Assembly (NCBI RefSeq): GCF_003477885.1
Contig: NZ_QUEE01000001.1
Span: 372,001-436,000 of the forward strand
Reading direction: 5' to 3'
DNA: 64,000 bases
Origin: Lachnotalea sp. AF33-28
Lineage (GTDB): Bacteria; Bacillota; Clostridia; Lachnospirales; Lachnospiraceae
Numbering within the stretch: position 1 is the first letter of the stretch; each line of letters opens with the position of its first letter. The translations under genes and the position numbers were made by a program. Positions 43,935-53,015 of the stretch are shown here, in pieces. The notes under the pieces were generated by a model. That model worked only from the letters and a program-made list of their open reading frames with translations, searched no databases and was not told where the DNA came from.

Positions 43935-45383
43935 TTACCTATCCTCTTTCTCTGGAGTTCCATGTATCAAATAATATTCTATTTCTTCTTTGCCGGGCGT
44001 TACCGGATCCGGAGTAAGTCCGGGAATATATTTACAAGCTTCATACAATACAGCCGAGATCTTTCCGTAAACGCAGGCGCAGTGATGTACATAGGGGCCG
44101 GTTACCAATTTATGTTCCCAGGCCTCCCAGTCCGGTGTTTCCAGCCAGACATATGTGCCCAATGTTTTTGGTCCGTCTACTGCTTTTCCTTCTCCCAGGA
44201 ACAAAGAATAATTTCCATTATCTCCATCAAATCTGCAGACAGTAATATCTCCTTTTTTCAGTTCCCAATCTGCGGTACCCGGTTTATGAGTAGGGAAAAC
44301 AAAATGTCTGTCTGCTTTGGCCTCGTCTGGTTTTTTCGCAAGCGTATAGGGGAAATTTCCGCAATGCCACAAGAGTTCTGCGTTATCGTTGCAGGGATGT
44401 CTTACTGTCAAATCAGCAAAGAAAACCGGGGAAGTACATAAAAGTGCCTCCTGAACCATAATGGCAGATATTGCTCCGTGAATATCCGTTTCACAAACGC
44501 AGGGAATTCCTTCCTCAAAAAGAAGTCCATTTGACAGACATGGCATAATACCAATCTCTTCCTGCATTTGTGTCCAGCACTGAATGCAGACTGCCGAGCA
44601 ATCCAGCTCCGCACAATATTTTTTTATCACACTGTTCAAGGCCGCCACAGTCTCCAACCCATCTGACTTATCAAATACGGAACAGTCAATTCTCTGCAGC
44701 TTTTCTTTTGCTTCTGCATAATAACCGCCTTTTACCTCTTTTTCCTGTTTCACCTTGCCTATTAATTCTGACATATTAAGGGGAACTATCTCTATTCCGA
44801 ATTTTTCCAGCAGTTCTCCTTCATTTACAATCATAGTCCAAAACGGAGCCGGTCTTGTAGAAATCTGCAAAATCCGAATTTTCCTGAATGCTTTTACCAC
44901 TGCACACACTGCCAAAAAATCGGAAAGTCCCTCGGTAAAACGGGAATCTTCCATAGAGCAGTTTACCAGATATGTAAACGGCACATGAAATCTCCTTAAC
45001 ACCTTTCCCGTAGCAAATAGTCCACACTGTGTATCACGGCTTCTTACCCCGTTTTCCAATGGCGCATCATCTCTGGGGCCCCAGATTAATACCGGTTTGC
45101 CAACCTGCTTCGCCACTTTTGCAACAAGATATTCCGTACCAAAATTGGTATGCGGGCAGAAAATTCCGTCTACATTGGCATCTTTGAATTTTTTAACGAC
45201 AGGCGCCACATGCTCTTCTTCAAACAACAGTCCTTCTTCATTAATATCCTCAATATCAACAATTTCCACATCAAAATTTTTTAATTTTTCCAGAAGCAGA
45301 TTTTTATATCGAATCGCCTCTTCTGTTGAAAAAATTTCCCTTCTTGTTGATGCTACTCCTAATACAACTTTTCTTTTTTGCAT
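43935..45383 (-). CDS. L-fucose/L-arabinose isomerase family protein
   Basis: A 482-residue cytoplasmic enzyme, somewhat shorter than classical FucI (about 590). The N-terminal half has VLGVASTRREIFSTEEA and VDGIFCPHTNFGTEYLVAKV; the middle has LQISTRPAPFWTMIVNEG, with the probable metal Glu; the C-terminal half has CIQCWTQMQEEIGIMPCLSN, CVCETDIHGAISAIM with the Glu/Asp metal ligands, and GPYVHHCACVYG with the His. These match the FucI/AraA-related metal isomerases acting on aldoses. It sits between kinase and GH3 genes, so it probably converts the released sugar to its ketose; whether that is L-fucose is inference. Confidence 0.85.
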   Translation of the reverse strand: MQKRKVVLGVASTRREIFSTEEAIRYKNLLLEKLKNFDVEIVDIEDINEEGLLFEEEHVAPVVKKFKDANVDGIFCPHTNFGTEYLVAKVAKQVGKPVLIWGPRDDAPLENGVRSRDTQCGLFATGKVLRRFHVPFTYLVNCSMEDSRFTEGLSDFLAVCAVVKAFRKIRILQISTRPAPFWTMIVNEGELLEKFGIEIVPLNMSELIGKVKQEKEVKGGYYAEAKEKLQRIDCSVFDKSDGLETVAALNSVIKKYCAELDCSAVCIQCWTQMQEEIGIMPCLSNGLLFEEGIPCVCETDIHGAISAIMVQEALLCTSPVFFADLTVRHPCNDNAELLWHCGNFPYTLAKKPDEAKADRHFVFPTHKPGTADWELKKGDITVCRFDGDNGNYSLFLGEGKAVDGPKTLGTYVWLETPDWEAWEHKLVTGPYVHHCACVYGKISAVLYEACKYIPGLTPDPVTPGKEEIEYYLIHGTPEKEDR

Positions 45384-45410
45384 AATAACTCCTTTCTGTG
45401 TCTTTGGTTT

Positions 45411-46892
45411 TTAATGATCCCTATTTATCATTGTGATAAATATTTTATATTCCGCATCCCAGTCTTTGGAATTGCATGGCTGAAATTCTTTTATATCCTG
45501 TGTATTTCTTATAATTGTCCTGCCTTCCTGCACATCTTTAACGTCTCCGGAAGCAATCAGCTGAACCATAATATTTCCGATTGCCGTTGCCTCAGACGGG
45601 CCTGCGACCACCTTTGTTTTGCAGATATCGGCTGTTAACTGGCATAATAGACTGCTTTTGGAACCGCCGCCCACCATATAGATACATGGATAATGAATGC
45701 CTGTGCATTCCATTATATGTTCTATCGCAACTCGATACTTCATCGCCAGGCTTTCATAAATACACCGGACAAACTCTCCCTCTGTTTTAGGAATCGGCTG
45801 ACTTGTCCGCAGGCAGTATTGACTTATTTGCTCCGGCATATTTCCTGCCTTTTGAAAGCTCTCATCATCTGTATCTATATAGCAGCCGCATGTAATAGAA
45901 TTCATTGCGCTTTCTTCCAACTGAGCATATTCACAGGTTTTTCCTTCCTGTTTCCACTGTCTTCGACATTCCTGCAAAACCCATGTACCCGTAATATTAG
46001 TCGCAAAAGATACTTTCTTCTGATATCCCCGCTCATTTGTCATGTTGAACTCTTCCGCTTTATGAGACACAACAGGCGAATCAAGTTCCGTTCCCAGAAA
46101 GGACCATGTACCGCAGCTGATAAAGATAAAGTCTTTTTCCCTGGCAGGTATTGCTAAGACCGCGCTCTGTGAATCATGGGAATCTACAGCGATGACATCC
46201 ATATCGCTTATTTCCAGCTCTTTCTGTATATCAGGCCTTAACTTGCCTGCCATACTTCCGGATGATATTATTTGCGGGAACAGTTTTTCCGGAATACCCA
46301 GTTTATCTAATATTGCCTTGGACCAGGTTCCTGTATGCGTATCTACCAGTTGTGTTGTCATCGCGATAGAATACTCTGCATAAATCTGATCTGTCAGCAT
46401 GTAGTTAATCAGATTCGGCATCAGCAGCAGTGTTTCCGAATTTTCAAGCAGCGCTGGCCGATCCCTTGCTATGGACAGCAGTTGATAAATCGTATTGGAT
46501 TCAAGGAATTGGATTCCTGTTGTCTCAAACAGTGAAATAGAACTGCCCAATACTTCGTCGCAAACTTTTTTCATGCCCTTGGTTCTGCTGTCACGGTAAT
46601 GTACGGGATTTTCCAAAAGTCTTCCTTCACTGTCCAGCAGACCAAAGTCCAGTCCCCAGGTATCCACTCCCAAACTGGTTATCACGCCTTCAGACTTAGC
46701 TGCCAAAATTCCTCTCTTTATTTCATGAAAAAGTCTGAGAATATCCCAATAGAGAACACCTCTCATGTTAACCGGGTTGTTCAAAAATCTATAAACTTCT
46801 TTCAGTTTAATACTTTTGTTCTCGTACACTCCCAGAACAGCACGGCCGGAGGATGCTCCAAGGTCAAATGCCAGCACATTTCTTTTCTCCAT
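45411..46892 (-). CDS. FGGY-family carbohydrate kinase, rhamnulokinase-like
   Basis: A 493-residue cytoplasmic kinase. FDLGASSGRAVLG at the N terminus, GVDTWGLDFGLLDSEGRLLE then VHYRDSRT, TGIQFLESNTIYQLLSI, the catalytic VDSHDSQSAVL, SCGTWSFLGTELDSPV and YMVGGGSKSSLLCQLTAD are the RhaB-type boxes. It should phosphorylate a ketose (rhamnulose or fuculose type) at C1. A GTG three codons upstream is possible, but the ATG at 46892 has the better spaced AGAGGTG. It follows the aldolase gene by 26 bp. Confidence 0.9.
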   Translation of the reverse strand: MEKRNVLAFDLGASSGRAVLGVYENKSIKLKEVYRFLNNPVNMRGVLYWDILRLFHEIKRGILAAKSEGVITSLGVDTWGLDFGLLDSEGRLLENPVHYRDSRTKGMKKVCDEVLGSSISLFETTGIQFLESNTIYQLLSIARDRPALLENSETLLLMPNLINYMLTDQIYAEYSIAMTTQLVDTHTGTWSKAILDKLGIPEKLFPQIISSGSMAGKLRPDIQKELEISDMDVIAVDSHDSQSAVLAIPAREKDFIFISCGTWSFLGTELDSPVVSHKAEEFNMTNERGYQKKVSFATNITGTWVLQECRRQWKQEGKTCEYAQLEESAMNSITCGCYIDTDDESFQKAGNMPEQISQYCLRTSQPIPKTEGEFVRCIYESLAMKYRVAIEHIMECTGIHYPCIYMVGGGSKSSLLCQLTADICKTKVVAGPSEATAIGNIMVQLIASGDVKDVQEGRTIIRNTQDIKEFQPCNSKDWDAEYKIFITMINRDH

Positions 46893-46918
46893 TTCTCTCA
46901 CCTCTTTTCATCTGTTTG

Positions 46919-47785
46919 TTAAGTATTGCGAAGAAGTGTAAGCATATTTTTTGCCTGTATCTTCATCGCTTCTTTCGCACACTCTGCAATCTCATGATAA
47001 TATATGGTTCCTTTTGTATTTTTTATCTTCTCTTCTACCGGTAAAGCGGCGGCGGTTGCTACTCCTGTAAAATAATTGAATTTCCTTACTCCTTCTACTA
47101 TTGCTCTCTTTATCTGCACATGGTCTACACCTGTTGTACCGTGCATAACCAGCGGAATGCCGCAAGCTTCCTCTATTTTTTTCAGTCGTTCGAAATCCAG
47201 CACCGGTTTTTCCACAAAGAATCCATGCACCGTTCCAAAGGAGGCTGCAAGCATATCAATCTTTGTTTCTTTACAGAAGTACGCAGCCAGCTCCGGATCA
47301 GTATAATACTGTTCTATATTGTCAATGCTTTTTCCGTATTCCGTACAGCCTCCCATTCCCACTATATTACTTGGCATCATACCTACTTCAGCTTCAATAA
47401 TGATCCCCAAATCATGTGCAGACTCTGTAAAAGCCTTTACTTTTGCAATGTTTTCTTCTACAGGAAGATTAGAGCAATCATACATAATAGAATTGAAACC
47501 ATAACGGATTGCTTTTAAGATATAGGAATATTGAGTTCCATGATCCAGGTGCAGCACTACTGGAATTTTTGCTTTTTCTGCAAAAGCGGCTAAAAGCGGA
47601 CCAAAGGTATCTATCGGCGCATACGGATCATGTACCTGTGCATGACTTAACATAATTGGCGCTCCTACTTCTTCTGCCGCTTCTATAACGGCTTGAATAC
47701 CCTCTAATGTCGTCGCATTTATCCCTGCTATTGCATAATTATTCTGTTGTGCATCTTTAAGCAGCTCCTTAGGATTTACTAACAT
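46919..47785 (-). CDS. Class II (zinc) ketose-bisphosphate aldolase family protein
   Basis: A 288-residue enzyme from the ATG at 47785 (GGAGGG upstream); an open extension to 47929 has no ribosome site. The FBA/GatY/KbaY hallmarks are present: NNYAIAGINATTLEGIQAVI, PVVLHLDHGTQYSYILKAI with the zinc His, IIIEAEVGMM, ASFGTVHGFF with the second His, and PLVMHGTTGVD with the third. The region VRKFNYFTGVATA replaces the usual 'K-I-N-x-x-T' loop, hinting at a different substrate. Fucose and rhamnose pathways normally use the unrelated AraD-type aldolase, so this one probably cleaves the ketose 1-phosphate made by the neighbouring kinase. Confidence 0.88.
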   Translation of the reverse strand: MLVNPKELLKDAQQNNYAIAGINATTLEGIQAVIEAAEEVGAPIMLSHAQVHDPYAPIDTFGPLLAAFAEKAKIPVVLHLDHGTQYSYILKAIRYGFNSIMYDCSNLPVEENIAKVKAFTESAHDLGIIIEAEVGMMPSNIVGMGGCTEYGKSIDNIEQYYTDPELAAYFCKETKIDMLAASFGTVHGFFVEKPVLDFERLKKIEEACGIPLVMHGTTGVDHVQIKRAIVEGVRKFNYFTGVATAAALPVEEKIKNTKGTIYYHEIAECAKEAMKIQAKNMLTLLRNT

Positions 47786-48000
47786 ACATACCCTCCTTGT
47801 ATTTGTTATTTTTGCATTCATCACCGGTTTGTAGTTTTCTCCTAAAGTGTAGCAATCCGTTTTTTTTCTGAAAAGTAGATATTTCATATATAAAGTATAA
47901 GAAACCTGTATTTTCCGTGAACCCAACACATTTAAACCCTCAAACGCTATATTCCACTAATTCTGACAATTCAGGCAGCTATTGCGGCCAGGCAGGCATG

Positions 48001-48034
48001 AAAAAGGGACATCGCCATAAAAGGATGCCCCTTA
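48001..48034 (-). terminator. Intrinsic terminator downstream of the AraC regulator
   Basis: On the minus strand AAGGGGCATC and GATGTCCCTT form a 10-bp stem (one G-U) around about 10 bases, followed by TTTTTC. It separates the regulator and the relic after it from the aldolase operon. Confidence 0.85.
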
Positions 48035-48041
48035 TTAATTA

Positions 48042-48202
48042 TCATTTTCGATTTAAAAAAAGGTTTTTAGAATTTTCATAAAACAATTGTTCCATAATAT
48101 ATTTTGCTTCATTTTCATCGATTAAGGCTCTAAAAGTTTCCACCTTTCCAGAATATTTACGGTAGAATCCATTGCCTTCATCCAATTGCTTTCAGCAATC
48201 AT
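48042..48202 (-). pseudogene. Relic of an amidohydrolase-like gene (C-terminal end, frame-broken)
   Basis: Reading the minus strand in one frame gives KQLDEGNGFYRKYSGKVETF and on through KYIMEQLFYENSKNLFLNRK to a stop at 48042. The end 'I-x-x-x-L-x-Y-E-N-x-x-x-L-F' is the usual C terminus of amidohydrolase-2-type barrels. No start fits this frame; the ATG at 48202 is in another frame and the ~50 codons are too few. It is probably what remains of a sugar-lactone or similar hydrolase once in this locus. Chance similarity is possible. Confidence 0.4.
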
Positions 48203-48217
48203 TCCTTTCCTGTAATT

Positions 48218-50482
48218 TTACACTCCTCTCTGATGCATTTCCCTGTATTCTGAAGGGGTAACACCATAATATCGTTTGAACGCTTTATAAAAAGTGTTAA
48301 GATTCAAATAACCTGTCCTCTGTGCAATCTCCTTTATAAATATCCCCGTTTCCTTAACAAGCTCTCCCGCCTTATCCATCCGTACCTTCTCAATTGTTGC
48401 CGCAATACTGTTCCCAATATTCTGACGAAAAATGACGGATATATAGTTTTCTGATAATTGCAGGCTTTTCGCGATCTCTACTATTGAAAAATCAGGTTCC
48501 AAGTATCTTTCAGCAATCATTCCTTCAATTCTTTCACAGATCTGGCGTGCCCTATTAGGGCTGGCTGACTGTGTGTTGTTTTCCATATACCTAAGTACTT
48601 TAAGAAACTGATTCAGGATTTTATCCCCGCTGTGCATATGTCGAATCAGATAAATACTGTCCTCTGCGTACCGTTCTATCATACTTCCATAAGCTTCTCC
48701 TGTACGCAATGTTCGCAGAAATGTACTGCATACATTTTCAACAAAATACTGCCGTTCCTTAGCCCCAATATTTTCAGCATTAAAATTCTTAGCAAACAGT
48801 CTATTCAGTATATCTGCCGCATCCTTATACTTATGCCCGGACATACAGTTCATCAGACTCTGTTCTTCAAAGACAGGATAGTAATATCCCCTTCCGTATC
48901 CTGAAACTTCTGAACTGTGAATGAATCGTTCAGCGAACGCTGTCCCCTGCGATTCCAGCATATCGAAAAGCTGACAGCAGCTTTGATACTGTGTACAAAG
49001 TTGCTCCGGCACTTCACAGTATCGGCTTAATATGCAGGTATATTGCGCCGTTTTGTCACGGTCCAATGCCTCCATTAACTGAATCAGCCCCCTGTCAATC
49101 AGTTCTGTTTCCTCTTTATCGGATGCAAAAATAACAGAGAATCGATTGATTTCTGTCTGTATCACATAGCAGTATTGAGGAGCATTCTGCCTGATAATGT
49201 CTTCTACCATCATACGAAACACATCACTGTTCTTATAATCTGCCAGATCAAACTGCAGCAATGCAACACAATATTTCTGATAATTCAAGAAATTCCCAAG
49301 ATGTTTATTTACACTGGTAATTTCCAGCTGAGACATCGGAACCCCGTTCAGCAGCTTTGTAAAAAAGATGATTTTGGAAGTCTGAATATATCGGCTGAGT
49401 TCCTCCTTTAGGATTGTATTTTTACATACAATCTTTTGCAAGCTCGCATCTATACTATCTGTATCCAAAAACAGTGATGACTCTGGGTCTTCGCTTCTGT
49501 CAGAAATTTTTTTTACAAATTCAAAAATCGGTTTGGAATTATGATATGCCAAATAAACCGCCATCATAATAAAACCGGCAGATAACATGATTCCTGTTAG
49601 GAGCACCGCCTGCACATTTTTGCCCGCATTCTGATAAATCACATTCTCAGGAATAAGCCATAAGTATGTCATAGCAACCAGTTCATCTTCTTCCTCTACT
49701 ACTATATGGCTTATACCATCAATTTGAATTGTGTCTCCTGTCTCCCTACCACACAACTGTTCTGCCAATTGTGTTTCAGAAAGAGTGGAATATAAAACCT
49801 CATCTTTATTTTCTATCACAATTAAGTCACTTTCCCTGAAGAACTGTGAATGCTTTAAAATTTTGATGAAGGGATTTTCTGAAAATGTAACAATCAAAAG
49901 TAACGGATTATCAAATAATAATTGATTACTCAGATTATATAATACATAGCTTTTTTCTTTTCCATCAGGTTTTTCCTTTACTGAAAGCCTACTTTCATTT
50001 TGTAACACTTCTTTTTTCCAATCGTCATATGACTGCTGCGCCTGGTCAAACCGACTGTTATAAAAAATTTCCGGCTCCATTCCTGCATTTCCAGTATCTA
50101 GGAATAACTGCGTCCTTCCCAGAAAAACAGTAATTGAATCTAAATCATCCTGCAAAATTCGATATTTCGTAAAATCATTCACAAATAATCTGATTTTTTC
50201 CGTATCTTCTACACTGTAGGGAGTTTTCAGCCTGCATATATCCATAAATTGCGGATCCTGTTTCAGAGCATACCACAGCTTTTCACTATCCAGAATTCTT
50301 TCATTCATCCAGTTTTTCTGCTCGTTAAGTGTCTCCTGCGCCAGCCTGATCTGCTCTTTTCTTTCCTGTTCTGAAAATTTAGGAAGAATAATACCAGCCA
50401 GCAGCCCCACAATCAATATTGTCAGTAATATATTTGACAGCAAATATTCTGAATAAATCTTTGGCATCTCATTTTTCTTCAC
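48218..50482 (-). CDS. Membrane-bound AraC family regulator (YesS/Cache-like sensor)
   Basis: A 754-residue protein. A helix at about residues 14-32 and another at about 293-315 (VLLTGIMLSAGFIMMAVYLA) flank an extracellular sensor of about 260 residues. A cytoplasmic middle region follows, and the last ~100 residues are an AraC domain: SIVEIAKSLQLSENYISVIF and FIKEIAQRTGYLNLNTFYKA, ending YYGVTPSEYREM. It starts at GTG, 7-8 bases after AAGGAG. It is placed between the catabolic operon and the divergent GH52 operon and is the best candidate to bind the GTGTAAAA repeats near both. Confidence 0.92.
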   Translation of the reverse strand: MKKNEMPKIYSEYLLSNILLTILIVGLLAGIILPKFSEQERKEQIRLAQETLNEQKNWMNERILDSEKLWYALKQDPQFMDICRLKTPYSVEDTEKIRLFVNDFTKYRILQDDLDSITVFLGRTQLFLDTGNAGMEPEIFYNSRFDQAQQSYDDWKKEVLQNESRLSVKEKPDGKEKSYVLYNLSNQLLFDNPLLLIVTFSENPFIKILKHSQFFRESDLIVIENKDEVLYSTLSETQLAEQLCGRETGDTIQIDGISHIVVEEEDELVAMTYLWLIPENVIYQNAGKNVQAVLLTGIMLSAGFIMMAVYLAYHNSKPIFEFVKKISDRSEDPESSLFLDTDSIDASLQKIVCKNTILKEELSRYIQTSKIIFFTKLLNGVPMSQLEITSVNKHLGNFLNYQKYCVALLQFDLADYKNSDVFRMMVEDIIRQNAPQYCYVIQTEINRFSVIFASDKEETELIDRGLIQLMEALDRDKTAQYTCILSRYCEVPEQLCTQYQSCCQLFDMLESQGTAFAERFIHSSEVSGYGRGYYYPVFEEQSLMNCMSGHKYKDAADILNRLFAKNFNAENIGAKERQYFVENVCSTFLRTLRTGEAYGSMIERYAEDSIYLIRHMHSGDKILNQFLKVLRYMENNTQSASPNRARQICERIEGMIAERYLEPDFSIVEIAKSLQLSENYISVIFRQNIGNSIAATIEKVRMDKAGELVKETGIFIKEIAQRTGYLNLNTFYKAFKRYYGVTPSEYREMHQRGV

Positions 50483-50677
50483 TCTTTATCTCCTTGTAAG
50501 TGTATTACATTGTATCAGTGATAATTTTTTCAGTCAACGAAATTACCTTCCAATTTTATCCATTACTTATACAAGTATTTAGAAATAGCAGAAATATCAA
50601 TATAATGTTCACCAGAGCCACCTGCGCTCCTGGCCCCTCTTTAACTTCAGTCTAACAAACCTCCCTGTCAGACGAAA

Positions 50678-50704
50678 GTGTAAATCCTTTTGGCAGGTGT
50701 AAAA
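50678..50704 (+). promoter_or_regulatory. GTGTAAAA direct repeat upstream of the GH52-like operon
   Basis: GTGTAAAT at 50678-50685 and GTGTAAAA at 50697-50704, a 19-bp period. The second continues as GGTGTAAAATAGCTG, matching the copy at 39682 over 14 of 15 positions. The rest of the 50483-50810 gap is AT-rich; I found no confident -10/-35 pair. Confidence 0.6.
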
Positions 50705-50810
50705 TAGCTGCAATAAAGCTAATTTCCCATATATCAACGGTTTTCAACTTTTGATTTCTTTACCCCTGTGCTATGCTCAAAGCGAATTAATAACAGGGAG
50801 GAGTATGCAA

Positions 50811-52988
50811 ATGTATCCGATTTCGACTAATCTTTCAACTCTAGGTTCCAGATATACACTTATATTTGATATTGCAGCCAAACGTTTAAAACACGGTGTC
50901 CTTGGCATGTTTCTAGAACAGAGCGACCAGCTGATCTGTGGAGTGGAGTCAGAAGGTATCTCCGGAAGCTATCTTCCTTTCAGTGATCTTCCGAATCATT
51001 TCCAGGCCTTTTATCAAACTCTGGAAATGAATTCTGTTTCTTACAGGGCTGTCAACAAAGAAGGGGGATACGATATAAGTATCACTTTCACAAGCCCTTT
51101 TTGTCCTGAAAATGAAAAAATGAATACAGCTCCTATTTTTTATACAGACATTGAGATTTCGCGGAACTCTCGTCCTCATAGTCTTGTATGCGTCAGGAAA
51201 AATATAGAAAAGGGCATGCTGAGATTCGGCCTTCAAGGCAGCAACCTGAATGCAGCACCTAAGGACAACATTTGTGACTTTACCTACGAAGTGGAAACCA
51301 GCAGCCGTTTTGTACTCGGGGATTTTGCTCGTACACTACATTTAAAATTATACAGAGATGGAACGGAAGTAAAAACAGTCCCCTGCACAGAACGTCTTAT
51401 CAATAAAGATGGGCATTGCGGAAAAGATGGTATTTTTGAGATTCCTTTTATTCTGTCAGATGAACCGTTTCACACGCAATTTGTCCTCTGCGGCTATTGT
51501 GATATTCGGGATTTCATCTCTGTCAACGGTACTCTCCATAATTTGCTGTATACCTCCTACTTTGACTGCATAGATGACCTGATGGACTATGCGTTGGACA
51601 CTGTGGAAGATAATATGCGGCAAACTGCATTTGTTAACAGTGCAATCAGCAAGTCTTCTCTATCTCAAAGCTGGAAGGATTTTATCTCTTTCACCTTTCA
51701 GAGTTATAAGATGAACACTGTATGGTCTTATAACAATCAGGGAAAAAAGGCTTATCACGTATGGGAAGGCAACTGCATGTACAACTCCACAATGGATGTA
51801 GAGTATAATAACGGACTGTTTTACTATACCTTTTTTCCCGAAGTCCTTCCTACTTTGTTTGAGCAATGGGCTGCTTCCGAAAACGGTAAAGGTTATATTG
51901 CTCATGATCAGGGAGAAGCCTATTCTATTAGTAACGCAAAGTATTCTTATCCCATGATTGTAGAAGAAAATTGCTGCTATCTTCTCATGCTGCATACTTA
52001 TTGCATCTACCGGGGCAGTTGGGAAACAGCAGCTTCTCATTACGAAGTTATTAAGCGGTTAGCCGACCGCATACTGAATGCTGATACAACTGGCAACGGC
52101 ATTCCCGATACCGGAACTGATAATACAATTGATGATGCCATTCCTGCCATACAAAACGCCCGAGAACAGACTTATCTCGCTCTCAAAAGCGCCTGCGCCC
52201 TTGGCTGTTTTGCAGAAATAGCCCAAAATCTCGGACATACCGATGAGGCCAAAACCGCATTATCACGCTCACGTCAAATTATGGTAAGTGTGGACAAAGA
52301 GCTATGGTTAGGTGATCATTATGGAGTATGTACTGATACCAGCCAGAATGGCTATCGCCGTTTCCTGACTCATGAGATACTGTCCGGTCCCATGGAAGGA
52401 AAAGATTCATATTCCATTTATGCGGAAAACGGGTTGCTCTATCCGTTCCTTTCCGGTACAGCAATGCCTTACTTGAATACAGACCGGCTGAAACAGAACA
52501 TCGCTGTTTCCAATGAAATTTGTTCTACGGAATTTGGTTGTAAACATTCCCATGATTCCGGCTCTGTCTGGTTCTCTCAAAACATGTGGAGAGATTTTAC
52601 CGCCTCTTATCTTGGTCATGATATGCTGGATAATGTGGATCGCTATTGGGAATTCCAGAAAATTATGAACACCGGTGAAAATCTGAATCTGTATATTGAT
52701 ACCTTTGGAGAAAATGCTCTGTGGTATTATCCCAGGGGACTCACCTCCGTCGGTGTACTAAATGCTTCTCTACGGCTACAAATCAACAATTTTACACATG
52801 AACTGCATATATCTCCTCTGCGGCAGAGTATGCGCATTCCGCTTGTGTTCCTGGCTGACTGGAAAAAGCTTCAAATGCCCTGGGTAACCGTTAACGATGG
52901 CAGAATCACTATTGAGAACAGTCAAATGCTTCACAGCTATAAGATTATATTGCAAGAATGGCAGATCCATGAATCACAGATAAACTAA
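50811..52988 (+). CDS. GH52-like glycoside hydrolase (beta-xylosidase family)
   Basis: A 725-residue cytoplasmic protein. Two stretches recall GH52 beta-xylosidases: VWEGNCMYNSTMDVEYNNG near residue 320, corresponding to the GH52 segment around the catalytic Glu, and the C-terminal YYPRGLTSVGVL, close to the GH52 'YYPRGVTS'. Between them, NTIDDAIPAIQNAREQTYLA probably holds the acid Asp. Overall similarity looks low, and the 'TTGNGIPDTGTD' stretch also recalls GH116, so a new subgroup is possible. The ATG at 50811 is 7 bases after GGAGGAG; 50805 is an alternative. First gene of an operon with a permease and a fucosidase. Confidence 0.75.
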   Translation: MYPISTNLSTLGSRYTLIFDIAAKRLKHGVLGMFLEQSDQLICGVESEGISGSYLPFSDLPNHFQAFYQTLEMNSVSYRAVNKEGGYDISITFTSPFCPENEKMNTAPIFYTDIEISRNSRPHSLVCVRKNIEKGMLRFGLQGSNLNAAPKDNICDFTYEVETSSRFVLGDFARTLHLKLYRDGTEVKTVPCTERLINKDGHCGKDGIFEIPFILSDEPFHTQFVLCGYCDIRDFISVNGTLHNLLYTSYFDCIDDLMDYALDTVEDNMRQTAFVNSAISKSSLSQSWKDFISFTFQSYKMNTVWSYNNQGKKAYHVWEGNCMYNSTMDVEYNNGLFYYTFFPEVLPTLFEQWAASENGKGYIAHDQGEAYSISNAKYSYPMIVEENCCYLLMLHTYCIYRGSWETAASHYEVIKRLADRILNADTTGNGIPDTGTDNTIDDAIPAIQNAREQTYLALKSACALGCFAEIAQNLGHTDEAKTALSRSRQIMVSVDKELWLGDHYGVCTDTSQNGYRRFLTHEILSGPMEGKDSYSIYAENGLLYPFLSGTAMPYLNTDRLKQNIAVSNEICSTEFGCKHSHDSGSVWFSQNMWRDFTASYLGHDMLDNVDRYWEFQKIMNTGENLNLYIDTFGENALWYYPRGLTSVGVLNASLRLQINNFTHELHISPLRQSMRIPLVFLADWKKLQMPWVTVNDGRITIENSQMLHSYKIILQEWQIHESQIN

Positions 52989-53015
52989 CCGTATTCTGCC
53001 GGAAAGGAACTGAAT

